A DNA stretch of 64,000 nucleotides from Rhypophila decipiens (taxonomy: Eukaryota; Ascomycota; Sordariomycetes; Sordariales; Naviculisporaceae). Below are positions 11,244 through 21,991 of this stretch, one piece after another. A model generated the notes under the pieces. That model saw nothing but the letters and a program-made list of their open reading frames with translations. It did not search any database and was not told the origin of the DNA. Both the position numbers and the translations under genes were made by a program. The first letter of the stretch is position 1. Every line of letters starts with the position of its first letter. Location of the stretch: NCBI GenBank assembly GCA_033297075.1, contig MU858097.1:62001-126000 (forward strand). Reading direction: 5' to 3'.

Positions 11244-11251
11244 TATTTATA
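11244..11251 (-). promoter_or_regulatory. TATA box of the small secreted protein gene
   Basis: On the minus strand this reads TATAAATA, 139 bp upstream of the ATG at 11105. That distance fits a core promoter with a 5' leader of roughly 100 nt. A clean TATA box suggests inducible expression, which is an inference. Confidence 0.55.
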
Positions 11252-12701
11252 CCTTTTGAGACTCCCTTTGGATGCCTTGAATTTTGCTTACTTCAGGCTT
11301 CACAAGGTCAAAGAATTCCCATGACAAACGAAAACTCGTCAAGAACTATCAGAGCATAAACTCAGCCTGGCCGGTGACCAGGTAAAGTTGCAGTGAACCA
11401 CATCTTGAGCATCACCTCCTCACAATCCTATGCCTGCGGTTATTCATGCTTGCTTGCAAAGGTCGGTGAAGAGTTTGCCCCTCTGTTGGAATAGAGCCTC
11501 GTTGGTGGTGGTCTACGCCAGGATACTCTTTGGCTCAGTACGTAACATGATCATATAAACCAGGAAGAAGCTGTCCATACGGGGTGAATCCTCGTATACT
11601 GTCGGTGGCACAGTATGAAGCACGGGTACAGGCCGTACGAGTAATCTCATGGAATGAGGAATAACGACCGCGTCAGCTCTGCATCTCAGAGAGGCCGGCA
11701 CACAGCCCCGATTGAGCCTCCTGAGCCTTTTGACTCAATGCAGTAAAGAGCTCTTTGAGAACGGTCAACATGTATTGTCTAAAGTCTTGGTGATTATACC
11801 AACAATTTAAGGCATTGCCGTGATGCCCTTAATTTGACGTATGGAAACCCACGACAACAATAACTGACATTTTGGTAGGATGAGACCGTCTTGTGTAGAT
11901 ACATCCCACTATTGGCATGTCTTTGGGTCCTTCGTTTCCAATTCTACCTCTTTAAGTTTGCCGTATACGTATAATGCACGCCCAAAGTGACCTCCCTCAT
12001 TGTCCAACAAGCCGGGAGACCCAGATACCAGGTCCGGATAGCCTCGGAATTATGAGGTCGTATCGTACCTGCAGACACTTCTCAGAACGCTCGTTTCTCT
12101 CACTCATTATCTGACGTCACACAATCACCGGCCCGTCTATCCACGCTGCGATTACTGATGTGTAGGTGGATGACCTGCCTGCCTGACTACCTGTCATCCA
12201 GCTGTGCCGCCCAACGGTTACCTGTCAACCAAATAGGCAATCATGCTGCACTGAGACGGCGAGCAAGGTAGATAGACTGGTAACCAACCACAGTCCTCGG
12301 CCAGTCTTCCCCAGACACCAAGTACGCCTTAGACAGCTTCCAGAAGAAAACCACATGGTACCTTCGTTTACGCATATACCTGTGCCGCCACATCCGGACG
12401 AACCGTGGCGGCGGTGAGCGGCCGGGGAACCACCATAAAAATCGAACGGGTGAAACAGACTGACCTTCCCGAATAGCCAAGAGAATCTGACGTGCATAAA
12501 GTTCCGTCGTCTAAATTCTGGTTTGGGTCTTATAATCGACGTCGTTCCTGCACCGCTATACGATCGACGTGCAGAACTGGGGCGTAATTATTAGCAAGCA
12601 ACAGCCTCCTGATCTCACACCGGTCGATTCTATCATGGATCTGATTGGCAAACCAGTATTTTGACTCATTCCGCGGGTATACCAGTGCAGTCAATTACCC
12701 C
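11252..12701. other. Intergenic region upstream of the secreted-protein gene
   Basis: About 1.4 kb between the secreted-protein promoter and the 3' end of the HET-domain gene. I see no gene; overlapping 60- to 90-codon frames at 11513-11701 and 12225-12497 show no family signal. Confidence 0.5.
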
Positions 12702-14876
12702 TTAGACAATCCTCAAGTTCTCCACATTCCGTATCCCATTATCCATATCCGCGACAGACTCCCCGTTCATATACCCATCGACATATGCCTCCCCAATCAC
12801 AGTATATTTCTTAATATCACCCTCCTGACGATGATCTGCTCTCAAAACAAGTGGAATGTTGCAGCCCAAGAGGACACAAACCAAATCACCCTTTCTTGCT
12901 CTCCGCGGCGCCATGCCCAGAATCCCCGTGCTGGTGACCATCAGCCTTTTTGCCCTGCGAAAAGCGGTGCTTCGGAACCGGGTCGCAAATTTCATGGCCT
13001 GTTGAGGATCCGAGCCTGCCAGCTCAGTGACCGTGTTTTCTTTTGATGTAGACGGGGGTGCATCAGAGGCCTTCTTCATGCTGTTATCTGAACCATGATG
13101 ACCATCGTGGTCATGACCTAGCTCATGGCCGCTCCTGCCGGTGATGGCTTCTTCCAGGGTCATACCTTTGATGTGTAAATGTTTGTTTCGATTGAACCAC
13201 TCGGCGATTTCAGCGGTCGAGTCTGGGCAATCAAAATCCGGCGGATATAGGCCGCGGGACCGGCTGTCAAATAACTCTACAGCTAGTCCCTGTTGCTGTT
13301 GAAGGCCGATATGTCGAAGCTCCCTTGCAAAGAGATTGACGGGTGCCGCGTCTCCCAGGTAAGGATCCCCGCGGTCTAGAACTAGACTGCGAGCAACTTG
13401 GTGAGTTATCGAGATTCCCAGTTTATCCAACGTTTTGGTCTTGTTTAATGTCTGTAGTGGTTCTGTTGGGTTATTTACCCTCGACGTAGACTGAACCGTC
13501 TCCTCCAGGTATGGCCCGTCCTCCTCCTCGTCATGTCCTCCGTCAGGCATCCGTCCGCCTCCCAAACCGTCAATTTCATCCAAAGTTATAGCCTGGCAGA
13601 GGAGCTCTCTGCAGTCATTGGAGAACGAGACTGTACCCTCAGGAAAGGCCGTTTCCAGTCCGCAAGCTCTGTACTCGCTATCCCAAGGCACCATGTGCAA
13701 CGGTCGAAAGTTTCCCATGTGCGGGCTGGCACTCTGGTTGGCCATGCAGAGCAAAGGTGGCGAGTGTCTCCTGCGAAGACTCCAATCAGGCACCCACGAG
13801 GGAAGATGAAGTACTTCTTTATTCTGGTTCGATGACAGATTCTCCTTCATTTCCGGGCCTATACATAGCAGGTCGAGGGTGCGGTATTTTAGGATGAACG
13901 AGATTGCAAACCTGGTGTAGATTGATGCCGCGCTGGATTCGTAATCTGGCCGCCCGATCATGTCCAGTTCCGAGGGCGAGATGAGGCCTAGTAGGGAGTA
14001 TAGTCTGTCCCGGGGATCTGTGACGGAAGAGGTAGACGTGTATGTCAGGAGCGCCACCAGAGGAAGATGTCGGCGCGCTCGGGATACATAATCTTGCCAG
14101 ACTACCAGACGAAGACGGTTCCATGCTTTCTCGTATCCCTCTCTTGAGATGATTCTACTGTCACGCCGCTGGTGCCAGTGCCATACTGAATTGATGGCGT
14201 AGGTCATTTGCTTGAAGCTGATTCGCTTACTGCCGCAAAAGAAGAACCCTTGTTTGCTGAGGAGATATTCTTGTAGCGTCCAGACTCGTTCCCACCATTT
14301 TCGGGTGAGCAGATTCTCAACCGCCTTCCAGCCTGGGGAGTTGGCGGCGATGTGCGGCCGAATATTGGTGTTCCAGTACAGCTCGTCTTCCTCCGTGCCA
14401 GTGTAGTCTTCTGCGAGAAGTTGGAGGAAACCCATTCCCACGTCACTGTCGGCGGATTCTTCGCCCAGCCAGATGACGGTCTTGGCTGCCTGTCTGTAGA
14501 GGGTGCTCATAAGGCCGACCTGGGCACTTCGCTCGGCGGGGTCTTCTTGGTTGATGCAGATGCAGTCCATCCACCACCAGGTCGTGCTGGGCGGGAATTG
14601 CTCGTAGTGATTTGGCGTGAGCAACTCCTCGAAGAATTTGTGAGCATTTTTGAGGTTGTCGACGCTGTGTCCATTGAGCTTTATCGTACACCTTTCATCC
14701 TGGTCGCCCCATACATAGGAGGTGGCTATGAAAGGTGGAATCCGATCTTTGAGCTGGAAATATTGAAGTTCGCCTGAGATGGAGCCATCGGGAAACTTGA
14801 ATAGTCGAACGAGCCGGATCGCATTCTCTCCTAGTGGCACGTCATAAAGGCGAGCGTTGCTGGGATCTGGACTCAT
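12702..14876 (-). CDS. HET-domain (heterokaryon incompatibility) protein
   Basis: Single exon, 724 aa, ATG at 14876. The N-terminal half (roughly residues 45-220) carries the three conserved HET blocks: FIATSYVWGDQ, then WWWMDCICINQEDPAERSAQV, then LMSTLYRQAAKTVIWLGE. The C-terminal part has the motifs usual for this class (MAPRRARKGDLVCVLLGCNIP and YTVIGEAYVDGYMNGE). HET domains trigger programmed cell death when incompatible fungal hyphae fuse; many such genes are fast-evolving accessory loci without a proven role. No WD40, ankyrin or NACHT domain is attached, so this is a stand-alone HET protein. An acidic and His-rich linker lies around residues 590-610. It is followed on the same strand by an alpha/beta hydrolase and a CorA-like gene, but with separate promoters. 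Confidence 0.92.
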   Translation of the reverse strand: MSPDPSNARLYDVPLGENAIRLVRLFKFPDGSISGELQYFQLKDRIPPFIATSYVWGDQDERCTIKLNGHSVDNLKNAHKFFEELLTPNHYEQFPPSTTWWWMDCICINQEDPAERSAQVGLMSTLYRQAAKTVIWLGEESADSDVGMGFLQLLAEDYTGTEEDELYWNTNIRPHIAANSPGWKAVENLLTRKWWERVWTLQEYLLSKQGFFFCGSKRISFKQMTYAINSVWHWHQRRDSRIISREGYEKAWNRLRLVVWQDYVSRARRHLPLVALLTYTSTSSVTDPRDRLYSLLGLISPSELDMIGRPDYESSAASIYTRFAISFILKYRTLDLLCIGPEMKENLSSNQNKEVLHLPSWVPDWSLRRRHSPPLLCMANQSASPHMGNFRPLHMVPWDSEYRACGLETAFPEGTVSFSNDCRELLCQAITLDEIDGLGGGRMPDGGHDEEEDGPYLEETVQSTSRVNNPTEPLQTLNKTKTLDKLGISITHQVARSLVLDRGDPYLGDAAPVNLFARELRHIGLQQQQGLAVELFDSRSRGLYPPDFDCPDSTAEIAEWFNRNKHLHIKGMTLEEAITGRSGHELGHDHDGHHGSDNSMKKASDAPPSTSKENTVTELAGSDPQQAMKFATRFRSTAFRRAKRLMVTSTGILGMAPRRARKGDLVCVLLGCNIPLVLRADHRQEGDIKKYTVIGEAYVDGYMNGESVADMDNGIRNVENLRIV

Positions 14877-15147
14877 GATTCTCCTTGATTTATATTACGG
14901 CTGTCTGTGCTGATGAGGGCGCTCCGGTATCCAGATCTCGACCCCGCACAATCGCGGCCAGGCAGCCGATGATAGGCCAGGTTAGCCAGACATCAACATC
15001 GCATACAACCCTAACCCTAAATACATTGCTTGAGTTGTATTCATTACATCTGCTTGGTTCACGTCCATCTTGTTATTATTAGCATCTGCCATTCGAATCG
15101 GGCGTACGCCTTAATCTCATAATATACCTACGTCCTTGATATCCCCA

Positions 15148-16353
15148 TCAAAGCTCATCTCTCTTCCAGAGATCCTCAAAGACCTTGTTAGAGACACCCG
15201 CTTCCGCCGCAAGAGCAGCGTTATCCAGCGTCCCCAGGAATCCAACCTGCAACGTCACCTTGTCCGTCAACCAAGAGAGGTCAACAGCCTCCAGCGGTTC
15301 CGGATCTTCGTCAAAGAACTTGAGCAGCCGGTTAGCCACCCACACAGGGTTCTCGTCCGCTTTACACGCTGTCAGCACCCTTCAATCCACGGCCTCCTGT
15401 CAAAGATATCACAGACACAAGGAATGGAAAGAAAGAACTCAGTACTCACCAATCCAATGACCAGCCTTAGGCACAGCCTCAGCCCTCAAGTCCGTCGAGA
15501 AGCCCTTAAACGCAGCCCCAATAGACGTCCCAAAGCTCGCCTCACCCCCCAACGCAAGCGTAGACACATTAATCGCTCCTTTCCCCCCCAAAGTCCGCCT
15601 AAAGAATTCCGCATCAGCCTTCAAAGCGCGATTCTCAAACGGCCCCAGCATGGCCCTCAAAAACCCCGGCTTGGAAATCGAACTCGCATAGGCATTTATC
15701 GTCTCCTCTGTAAACGCCAGATGCCCACTATAACTCCCATGGTAGAAATACCACAACAGCATCTCCTTCTCCCTCCCCCTGATGAAAAACTCTGCCGCGT
15801 CGGGGACGGAGAAAAACGCAAGCTGCCAGTTGGCGTAGAGGTCCCAGTAGGGCGCTGGGCAGGCGACCAATTCGTAGCCATAACCGGGTAGGACATATTC
15901 TGAAATTCCCATCCGCTTGACAGTCCCAGGATGCAGTAACTCTAGCGCCGCTCCAAAACCAACACCCTTGTCATGACTAAACAGATATGTTTCCGAAATA
16001 TTCAGAAAATACAAAAGACCTTTTAGATCTTGAGCAGAGGGGACGGCGCTGTAGTTTCCTGAGGGCGGGCTAGAGGAATCACCTGCGCCGCGGTTGTCAG
16101 GGCAGATGACTGTGTATTTCTCGGCTAGGATGGGGGCGATGAATTGCCAGGTTAGGGAGTATTGCGGGTTTCCGTGGACGAGGAGGAGAGGGGGTCCACT
16201 GCCGGCGTAGCGGAAGTGGATTGATACCTCGTCGAGGGAAACTCGGCCGTGGGAGAAGGAGGTCCATGGTATTATGGCTTTGGTGGGGAGTGGGAAAACT
16301 TGAAGGGCGAGGAGGATCGGGAGGATCGGGAGGATGAGGGTTGAGAGGGTCAT
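15148..16353 (-). CDS. Secreted or membrane-anchored alpha/beta hydrolase (epoxide hydrolase/haloalkane dehalogenase-like)
   Basis: Two exons (16353-15450 and 15359-15148) with a GTGAGT...TAAAG intron of 90 bp, phase 1, give 371 aa. The join produces GHWIADENPVWVANRLL, the conserved end of the family. Residues 1-25 (MTLSTLILPILPILLALQVF) form a signal peptide or anchor, which is why I prefer this ATG over one at 16428. H60-G-N-P is the oxyanion-hole motif. FSHDKGVGFG places Asp128 at the nucleophile position, as in epoxide hydrolases and dehalogenases rather than serine esterases. His299 in GHWI is the likely catalytic base. The reaction is probably hydrolysis of epoxides or C-halogen bonds through a covalent aspartyl ester, but the substrate is unknown. 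It lies between the HET gene and the CorA-like gene. Confidence 0.87.
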
Positions 16354-17177
16354 GTTGACGGTGACAATTACTGTCGGTGTGCTGTGAATGTGATGGAGCA
16401 GGAGGTGCTTTTGACTGGGAGAGTTCAATTATGGAGAGGTCCTATGGCTTACAAGTACTTTGGAGCTTAAGGTGAGGTGATTACCTTTTGATCAATATTG
16501 AGGCAACGGACAAGTACCTTGCAGCGGGCTGGTGTGACAGATTAATAATGTCCTAGTTGCCAAGGTAGCATTCCTCTCGATCTGCAGTCATATTCACCAT
16601 GATCATCAACATTAGACCGCCCAGTAAAGATGGGTGCTCACTAAGATCGCACAGCCAAGCACGTGCCAAGGTAAGCTGAACGAATGGAGATAACAGTACC
16701 TGTAACCGGACAGGACTCATCTTGCTCTCTTTTCTGGCACGAGTGAGATTGGTTGGCTAGTTTACCAAGCACACGTGCACCCATTCCACGGATGAGCTCG
16801 GACATATCGAATCCTCCTTCGGGAGTTGACATCATCCGTCGGATGGTCTGCTTCATATTTACCTCCGTTCCTTGATCAGAAGGGCGTGAACTGGAGTTGA
16901 TAAGACTATATCTCCGAATCTCCGCAGCAAAGAATTGCCTTGGCGAGCTCAGATAAATAATCATGTCGATTGTTGAGAAAACGACATGGATGAGTCGGCT
17001 TGCCGATGTGAGTCTCTGTTCTTCCTCCTCTGCTTCTACTTGCGATTGCGCTAACCAGATATACACGAGCAACTTCTTGCTTCCTAAAGGGGATTTTAGC
17101 CTGAGTTTATTCGGGGTTGGCACTCTGATGGCTGACAAATTACGATGCTGACAAACTAGAACTGATTTCATTCTGAA
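16354..17177. other. Intergenic region between hydrolase and CorA-like gene
   Basis: Promoter of the hydrolase and 3' region of the CorA-like gene. A 176-codon open frame (17171-16641, minus) starts seven bases below the CorA-like stop; it has no recognisable domain and I do not call it a gene. Confidence 0.4.
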
Positions 17178-19154
17178 TCATTCACGGTCCCCTCCCACGT
17201 TGGTCGTCTCCGGACGCCATGCCTCAGTCCAGGTTCTCACCGGGCCATGGGGCGCAGGACGCATCGAGGCCAAAATGCTTGCCTCCAGCATGTCCAGGGA
17301 CCCATAAGTCTCCGTGTCCTCCCGTTCGTACCGTCTTGTCCGGCGCCGTTCCCACAGAAAATACAAGCACACGATCAGAATCGTGGATGGAATTGTGACC
17401 GCCAGGAAGAGCCAGAATTTGGGAGAAACGGCAGCGGCAATATCTGGCGTGTCCCAGAAGTTGAAGAAGGTGGTTGAGAATATGGACTGCGCCGAGATTG
17501 TAAATAGAATGCTCACTGACAGAGGAGTACTAAGATGAGGTTGTGAGAAACAATGGCAATCTTACTGCCAGAAACGCTCCAGGGAGAAACACTGCACCAA
17601 GGAGTGATAATCCCTTCATGGCCTCCGACTCCCGCTTGCTCTGGGTGGCGAGCAGCCTCTGGTCGGCCGCCATCTGAAGGTTGAGTTTGCTGTCTTTCTG
17701 AGCCATCAGGTTGTACAACTGCATGAATTGGGAATCCATGTTAGCTAACTGATAGAGGTAAGTTTTTGATACACGCACAGTGTTTCTCTGCACCTCAAGC
17801 TTATGCTTGGTCACATCTCCATACGTCTGTATCCCCCTCAATCTCTTCTCGTAGAAGGAGAGCCTCGCCGTCAAGGTTGTGTGGAACATTTCTAAAACTG
17901 GGCTTCCTCGTCTGTTGGCCGGTAGAGATTTTCTAAACACCTGGTCAGCCTCCCTGATAGTCGCAATAATTTCCAAATTGGCCGCTGGCGGGTTCCAGAG
18001 AACGTGAGATTGGCAGGTTGCCAGAGCGGACGAGATGGCCGGCAGATCCACAGTCACTCCGTCTGCCAATTTGTAATTTGGTTGAGCCCCCGCAGTTCGC
18101 ATTGATATTGCGAGTTCGAGTTCTCGCACTTGTTTTCGTGCTTCTCGTTGGTACGAGTCCTTTGTGCCAGAGACCTCGATATCAATCACCAGCAAAGGGA
18201 TAAGCATCGCATGGCCGATATCTAAGATGCAGTCTTTGAGGTCCGTTGTCCAGTCTCTGCCCAAAGAACGGTTGGTCCGCCGAACGAACCCCGTCGTTAC
18301 AGCCGAGCTGAAATCATGGCTCAACATAAACTCCCAGCCCCATGTTCCTCTGTATCCCCCTCTACAGTCGCTATTGCGCATGATCATTTCTGTGTTTAGG
18401 AACAGAACCATTAGCGTTATCAACATTGCTTAAGGAAGGCAGAGAAGAGCCACAGTATCACCAACGTAAACGAGTGTTCAAGCCCTTCTCATCGCTCTCA
18501 ATGCCGTACCAGAAGAATGGTCCGACAATACTGGACGACTCAACGGCAATTCGCGGCAAGTGGAAAGCGGCTATCATGTCGAGATAGTCGTTTGTTTTCA
18601 TGCTGACATGAAACGGCGAGAAACTTTGGGGGTGTTCTATGTTGTTTTGTATGCTGAATCAAGGCAAGGCCGTTGAAGACGATTGTTAGTAGTCTTCAAA
18701 GAGCACAGCAGGCCAGCAGAGGGAGGCCTCTTGATGACAGGAGCTTGGAAAAGTGAAAGCAAACAATCAAGTTACGTACATCAGTCGCATGCCACCAATA
18801 AGATGCACGCCGTCTGGTAATGCTGGGGAGGTGGACTGGAAGGCGCCCTGCCGCGAACCCCTCAACATTAGGTGCCCGTAGGTTTCACTAGATCCGGAAG
18901 TAAGAAAGCATGGGAAACACCTACCTGGCCATTAAGAAAGTCTTTGAACTCCGATTCAGACAGAGGTTCATCCTCGTTGCTTGGAGAGTTGATGGAGTTG
19001 AAACTAGGGTCCTGCCTCGGAATGGTGTGAGCTGAGTTCACAAGGTTGGATGTACAATCCTCACAGAGTAAGACCACATCTCCAAGAAGGAAGTTGCTTC
19101 GTTAGTACTGGTTGTCAAGAGGGCAGCATGCTTCTTGAAGGCAACGTTGTCCAT
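17178..19154 (-). CDS. CorA-like two-helix membrane protein
   Basis: Six exons on the minus strand (19154-19065, 19011-18925, 18847-18780, 18653-18466, 18389-17566, 17486-17178) give 521 aa, and all phases agree. Introns two and three carry GTAGGT and GTACGT donors, and the third has an ACTAAC branch. The donor of the fourth (GTTGGT) is weaker. The last acceptor was chosen to restore FLPGAFLA-SIFSTTFFNFWD. The protein has an N-terminal soluble half (PFHVSMKTNDYLDMI, SSIVGPFFWYGI), a long helical region, and two C-terminal membrane helices (SLLGAVFLPGAFLA and FWLFLAVTIPSTILIVCLYF) followed by an Arg-rich stop-transfer WERRRTRR. This is the layout of fungal CorA-like proteins. The CorA GMN signature is absent between the helices, so Mg2+ transport is not assured. 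The extreme N-terminus is uncertain. Confidence 0.72.
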
Positions 19155-20227
19155 GCTTTGGTACTTGGCCGGCAAGCGGATGAATCGACAGATTGGGACG
19201 AGTACAAAAGAAGTTTGTCAAGGACACGGAAAAGCTACAGACCCATTTAATAATGGTGAGGGGCAATGAGGTGAGGTACCTGCCCAATCAACCCGAAGAG
19301 GAAAGCACGACCTTGACGGTAGATACGCGGAGCTACCTGCCGCCATTGGGCCGACATGCAGTCGAGGCACTTGCCGGTCCTCTCAGGATCCAAACCGGGC
19401 AGACCAGAGACCTCCAAACACATTTCTGTTTTGTCCCATTTTTCAAGCTAGTCATCACTCACTCCCTTGAACAAGGACTTTAGCCTTGCTATCACCATTA
19501 CTATGAACCTTTCCAGTTGAGCTAACTAACTTCTACAAACTTCGGAAAACGACTTGTGACATATATTTAATATCACCTGCTCACCTCTAAATCGTCAGCT
19601 CTTGAATCTCAAACCCAAACCTGCCCAACTTGACAGAAGTTACAGAACCAAAAGGTCCATTAGTACCTCTTTAGACCTATTTCTTTTTCTCTTAGCCATT
19701 GGATGAGAGCAGAAGGCGCGAAGAAAATGAGTGACAAAATAACCAAAGGGGTCTCATCCGCTGTTTATGCATGTATTTCTCGTCTAGCTATGCTAATGTA
19801 TGTATGAAGTCCAGCAAATATGGCCAGTCCGCCCTCCCACTATGGTAGACAGGTGGAAGCACTAAAGATAAATAAAGGGTATCAGATGGACCCAACAAGC
19901 AAACAAAAGAAATAAAAGGTGCAGTGAACGAAAAGTCCCAAAAATATCGACCGAGAGACAGACCCCTTTATGCCAAAGTGAAGTACGTGTGTCCATACCT
20001 CCTCTACCGAATAAACAAACTCCGAAAGTCACCAGTGTACCTACAGAAGAAGCATGTAGTCAAAGCTATGGTGGTATGAATGCCGATATGGTATTGCCCG
20101 TCCCAGATTTACAAGAAGAAAACCCAACGCCTCGATGTATTCCTGTGGTGGTTAAAACCAGATATGCAAACTGTAACCTGGTACCCCAAAACGCACTCAC
20201 AACGAAAGTTCCATAAAGAAAAGAAAA
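19155..20227. other. Intergenic region
   Basis: About 1.1 kb between the 5' end of the CorA-like gene and the 3' end of the Mgs1-like gene. It marks the change from accessory-type to housekeeping genes. No gene or RNA supported. Confidence 0.5.
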
Positions 20228-21991
20228 TTAAATACCCATCTCAACATCCCCATCAACCTCAGTCCCCAAATCCCTATCCTCCAAAAACCGTCGTCCCTTC
20301 AATTGAGAGGGTAAATACTCCTGCCTCACCTTCCCATCGCGATAATTAGGCGGGTATTTGTATTCCGCCCCAAAGCCCAAATCTTTCATCAACCTAGTCG
20401 GCGCATTCCTCAAATGCAACGGAACAGGCAAGCTCGCTACACCAGGCTCTTGGAGTGCAGAGAAGGCATTATTCAACGCTCTATACGCCCTCGTACTCTT
20501 TTTCGCCAGACATAGCGCGACGCAGCAATGTGCTAGTGGGATGCGCGCCTCTGGCATGCCGATTTGTTGTGTTGCCGTGTAGGTTGCTGTTGCGAGGGGC
20601 AAGAGTGTGTTGTCGGCTAGGCCGACGTCTTCGGATGCTATCACGACCATGCGCCGGGCGATGAAGAGGGGGTCTTCGCCGGACTGGAGCATTCGCGCGA
20701 GGTAGTAGAGTGCTGCGTCCGGGTCGTTGCCGCGGACGGATTTGTGAAAGGCGGAAATAGTGTCGTAGTGTTGGTCGCCCGCTCGGTCGTAGACCAGGGT
20801 CTTGGTCAAGGCTTGTTTGATGTCTTCTTTTGTTAGGGTTGAGGGCGTGTCGGGGGAGGTCGATTTGTTGGTTGTTAGGGAGAGGGCGAGTTCAAGGAGG
20901 TTGAGGGCTGTCCTGGCGTCGCCGTCTGCAAAGGCTGAGAGGTATTGCAGGAGCTCTTCGTCTATTAGGGGCGAGAGGTCGAGGTCCTCGTGGTCGATTT
21001 GGTACTGGAGTGCACGGAGGAGGATCCTTTGGATGTCATCGCGAGTGAGGGTTGCAAGCGTGAAGGTCCGGCACCGGCTGAGTAGGGCGGCCTGAACTTT
21101 GAAGCTGGGGTTCTCGGTCGTTGCGCCGATCAAGGTGATGGTGCCTGCTTCGACGGGTTTGAGGAAGACGTCTTGTTGGGACTTGCTGAAGCGGTGGATC
21201 TCGTCGCAAAAGATGATGGTCCTGCGGTTGAACATGGCCAGGTCGTTGGCTGCTTCGGTGAAGAATTTCTTGACCTCGGCTACCCCCGTGCTGGTCGCGT
21301 TGAGCTCGATGAACCGGCCTCCTACTTTTTGAGCGATACACCGTGCGATAGTTGTCTTGCCTGTCCCTGATGGGCCCCATAATATCATGGATGGCACTCT
21401 GCCTGATTCTATTAACCCTCGCAGGACGCCGTTGGGCCCGACCAGGTCTTGCCCAAATACATCGTCGAGGCTCTGGGGTCGCATGCGCTCTGCTAACGGA
21501 GCCGCCCGGTTTGTCTTGGTGCGCTTGACCACCTGTCCCGTGGATGGCGATGTCGTTTCTGTCTTTGTATCGCCGTTTGCGCTGGCAACAGCATCTGCTC
21601 CGTTGACATCTCTCCGACTTTCTGTCGGCGAACTATTTCCGGGGCCTTCCCCAAACCTCCTCTTGGTCCCAGCTATTTGTACCGGTGTGTTGGCATTGGA
21701 CGGATTTCTGCTGCCATTGACGGGGACTGACGTAATGAGTCCTCCTCCAGAGACACCTGCTTGCCGTTTCGCTGAGGGTGTTTGGAAGAATGTCGCGGCA
21801 GTTCGTTTCTTCTGTGTCGAGCCAGGCTGGCTCTGTGTTCCGTTGGGTTTTCCGTTGGGTTGGGAGTTCGAGGAAGAAGACGCCTCTGCGGTCGTGGTGT
21901 TCTCGGTGAGGAAGTTTTGGCAGCCCGAATCGAGGTGGTTGTTGATGTCGACGGCCTTGACAGCTCGCTCGCAGATCGGGCAGGTGACCAT
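20228..21991 (-). CDS. MGS1: Mgs1/WRNIP1-type AAA+ ATPase with UBZ zinc finger
   Basis: Single exon, 587 aa from the ATG at 21991. I prefer this start because it places the zinc finger at the very N-terminus, as in yeast Mgs1; the frame stays open upstream to 22261 but that part lacks family character. Residues 4-24 (CPIC...H19...C24) form a Rad18-type UBZ finger that binds ubiquitin. A disordered Ser/Thr-rich linker follows, with a PIP-box-like KRTAATFF near residue 65. The AAA+ core has Walker A GPSGTGKTT near residue 207, Walker B IIFCDEIH near 258 and sensor 1 GATTENPSF. The C-terminal part (SEDVGLADN, CLAKKSTRAYRALN) is the MgsA/RarA-WRNIP1 tetramerisation region. The protein acts in the nucleus in tolerance of replication damage, with ubiquitinated PCNA as the known partner in yeast. 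Confidence 0.95.
   Translation of the reverse strand: MVTCPICERAVKAVDINNHLDSGCQNFLTENTTTAEASSSSNSQPNGKPNGTQSQPGSTQKKRTAATFFQTPSAKRQAGVSGGGLITSVPVNGSRNPSNANTPVQIAGTKRRFGEGPGNSSPTESRRDVNGADAVASANGDTKTETTSPSTGQVVKRTKTNRAAPLAERMRPQSLDDVFGQDLVGPNGVLRGLIESGRVPSMILWGPSGTGKTTIARCIAQKVGGRFIELNATSTGVAEVKKFFTEAANDLAMFNRRTIIFCDEIHRFSKSQQDVFLKPVEAGTITLIGATTENPSFKVQAALLSRCRTFTLATLTRDDIQRILLRALQYQIDHEDLDLSPLIDEELLQYLSAFADGDARTALNLLELALSLTTNKSTSPDTPSTLTKEDIKQALTKTLVYDRAGDQHYDTISAFHKSVRGNDPDAALYYLARMLQSGEDPLFIARRMVVIASEDVGLADNTLLPLATATYTATQQIGMPEARIPLAHCCVALCLAKKSTRAYRALNNAFSALQEPGVASLPVPLHLRNAPTRLMKDLGFGAEYKYPPNYRDGKVRQEYLPSQLKGRRFLEDRDLGTEVDGDVEMGI

Noticed and set aside
15003..15019. AACCCTAACCCTAAATA, resembling two telomere repeats
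   Set aside because: Only two units in the middle of an ordinary promoter; chance or a short regulatory site, not an interstitial telomere.
16641..17171. 176-codon frame just below the CorA-like stop
   Set aside because: No domain, no splice partner, probably 3' region of the CorA-like gene.
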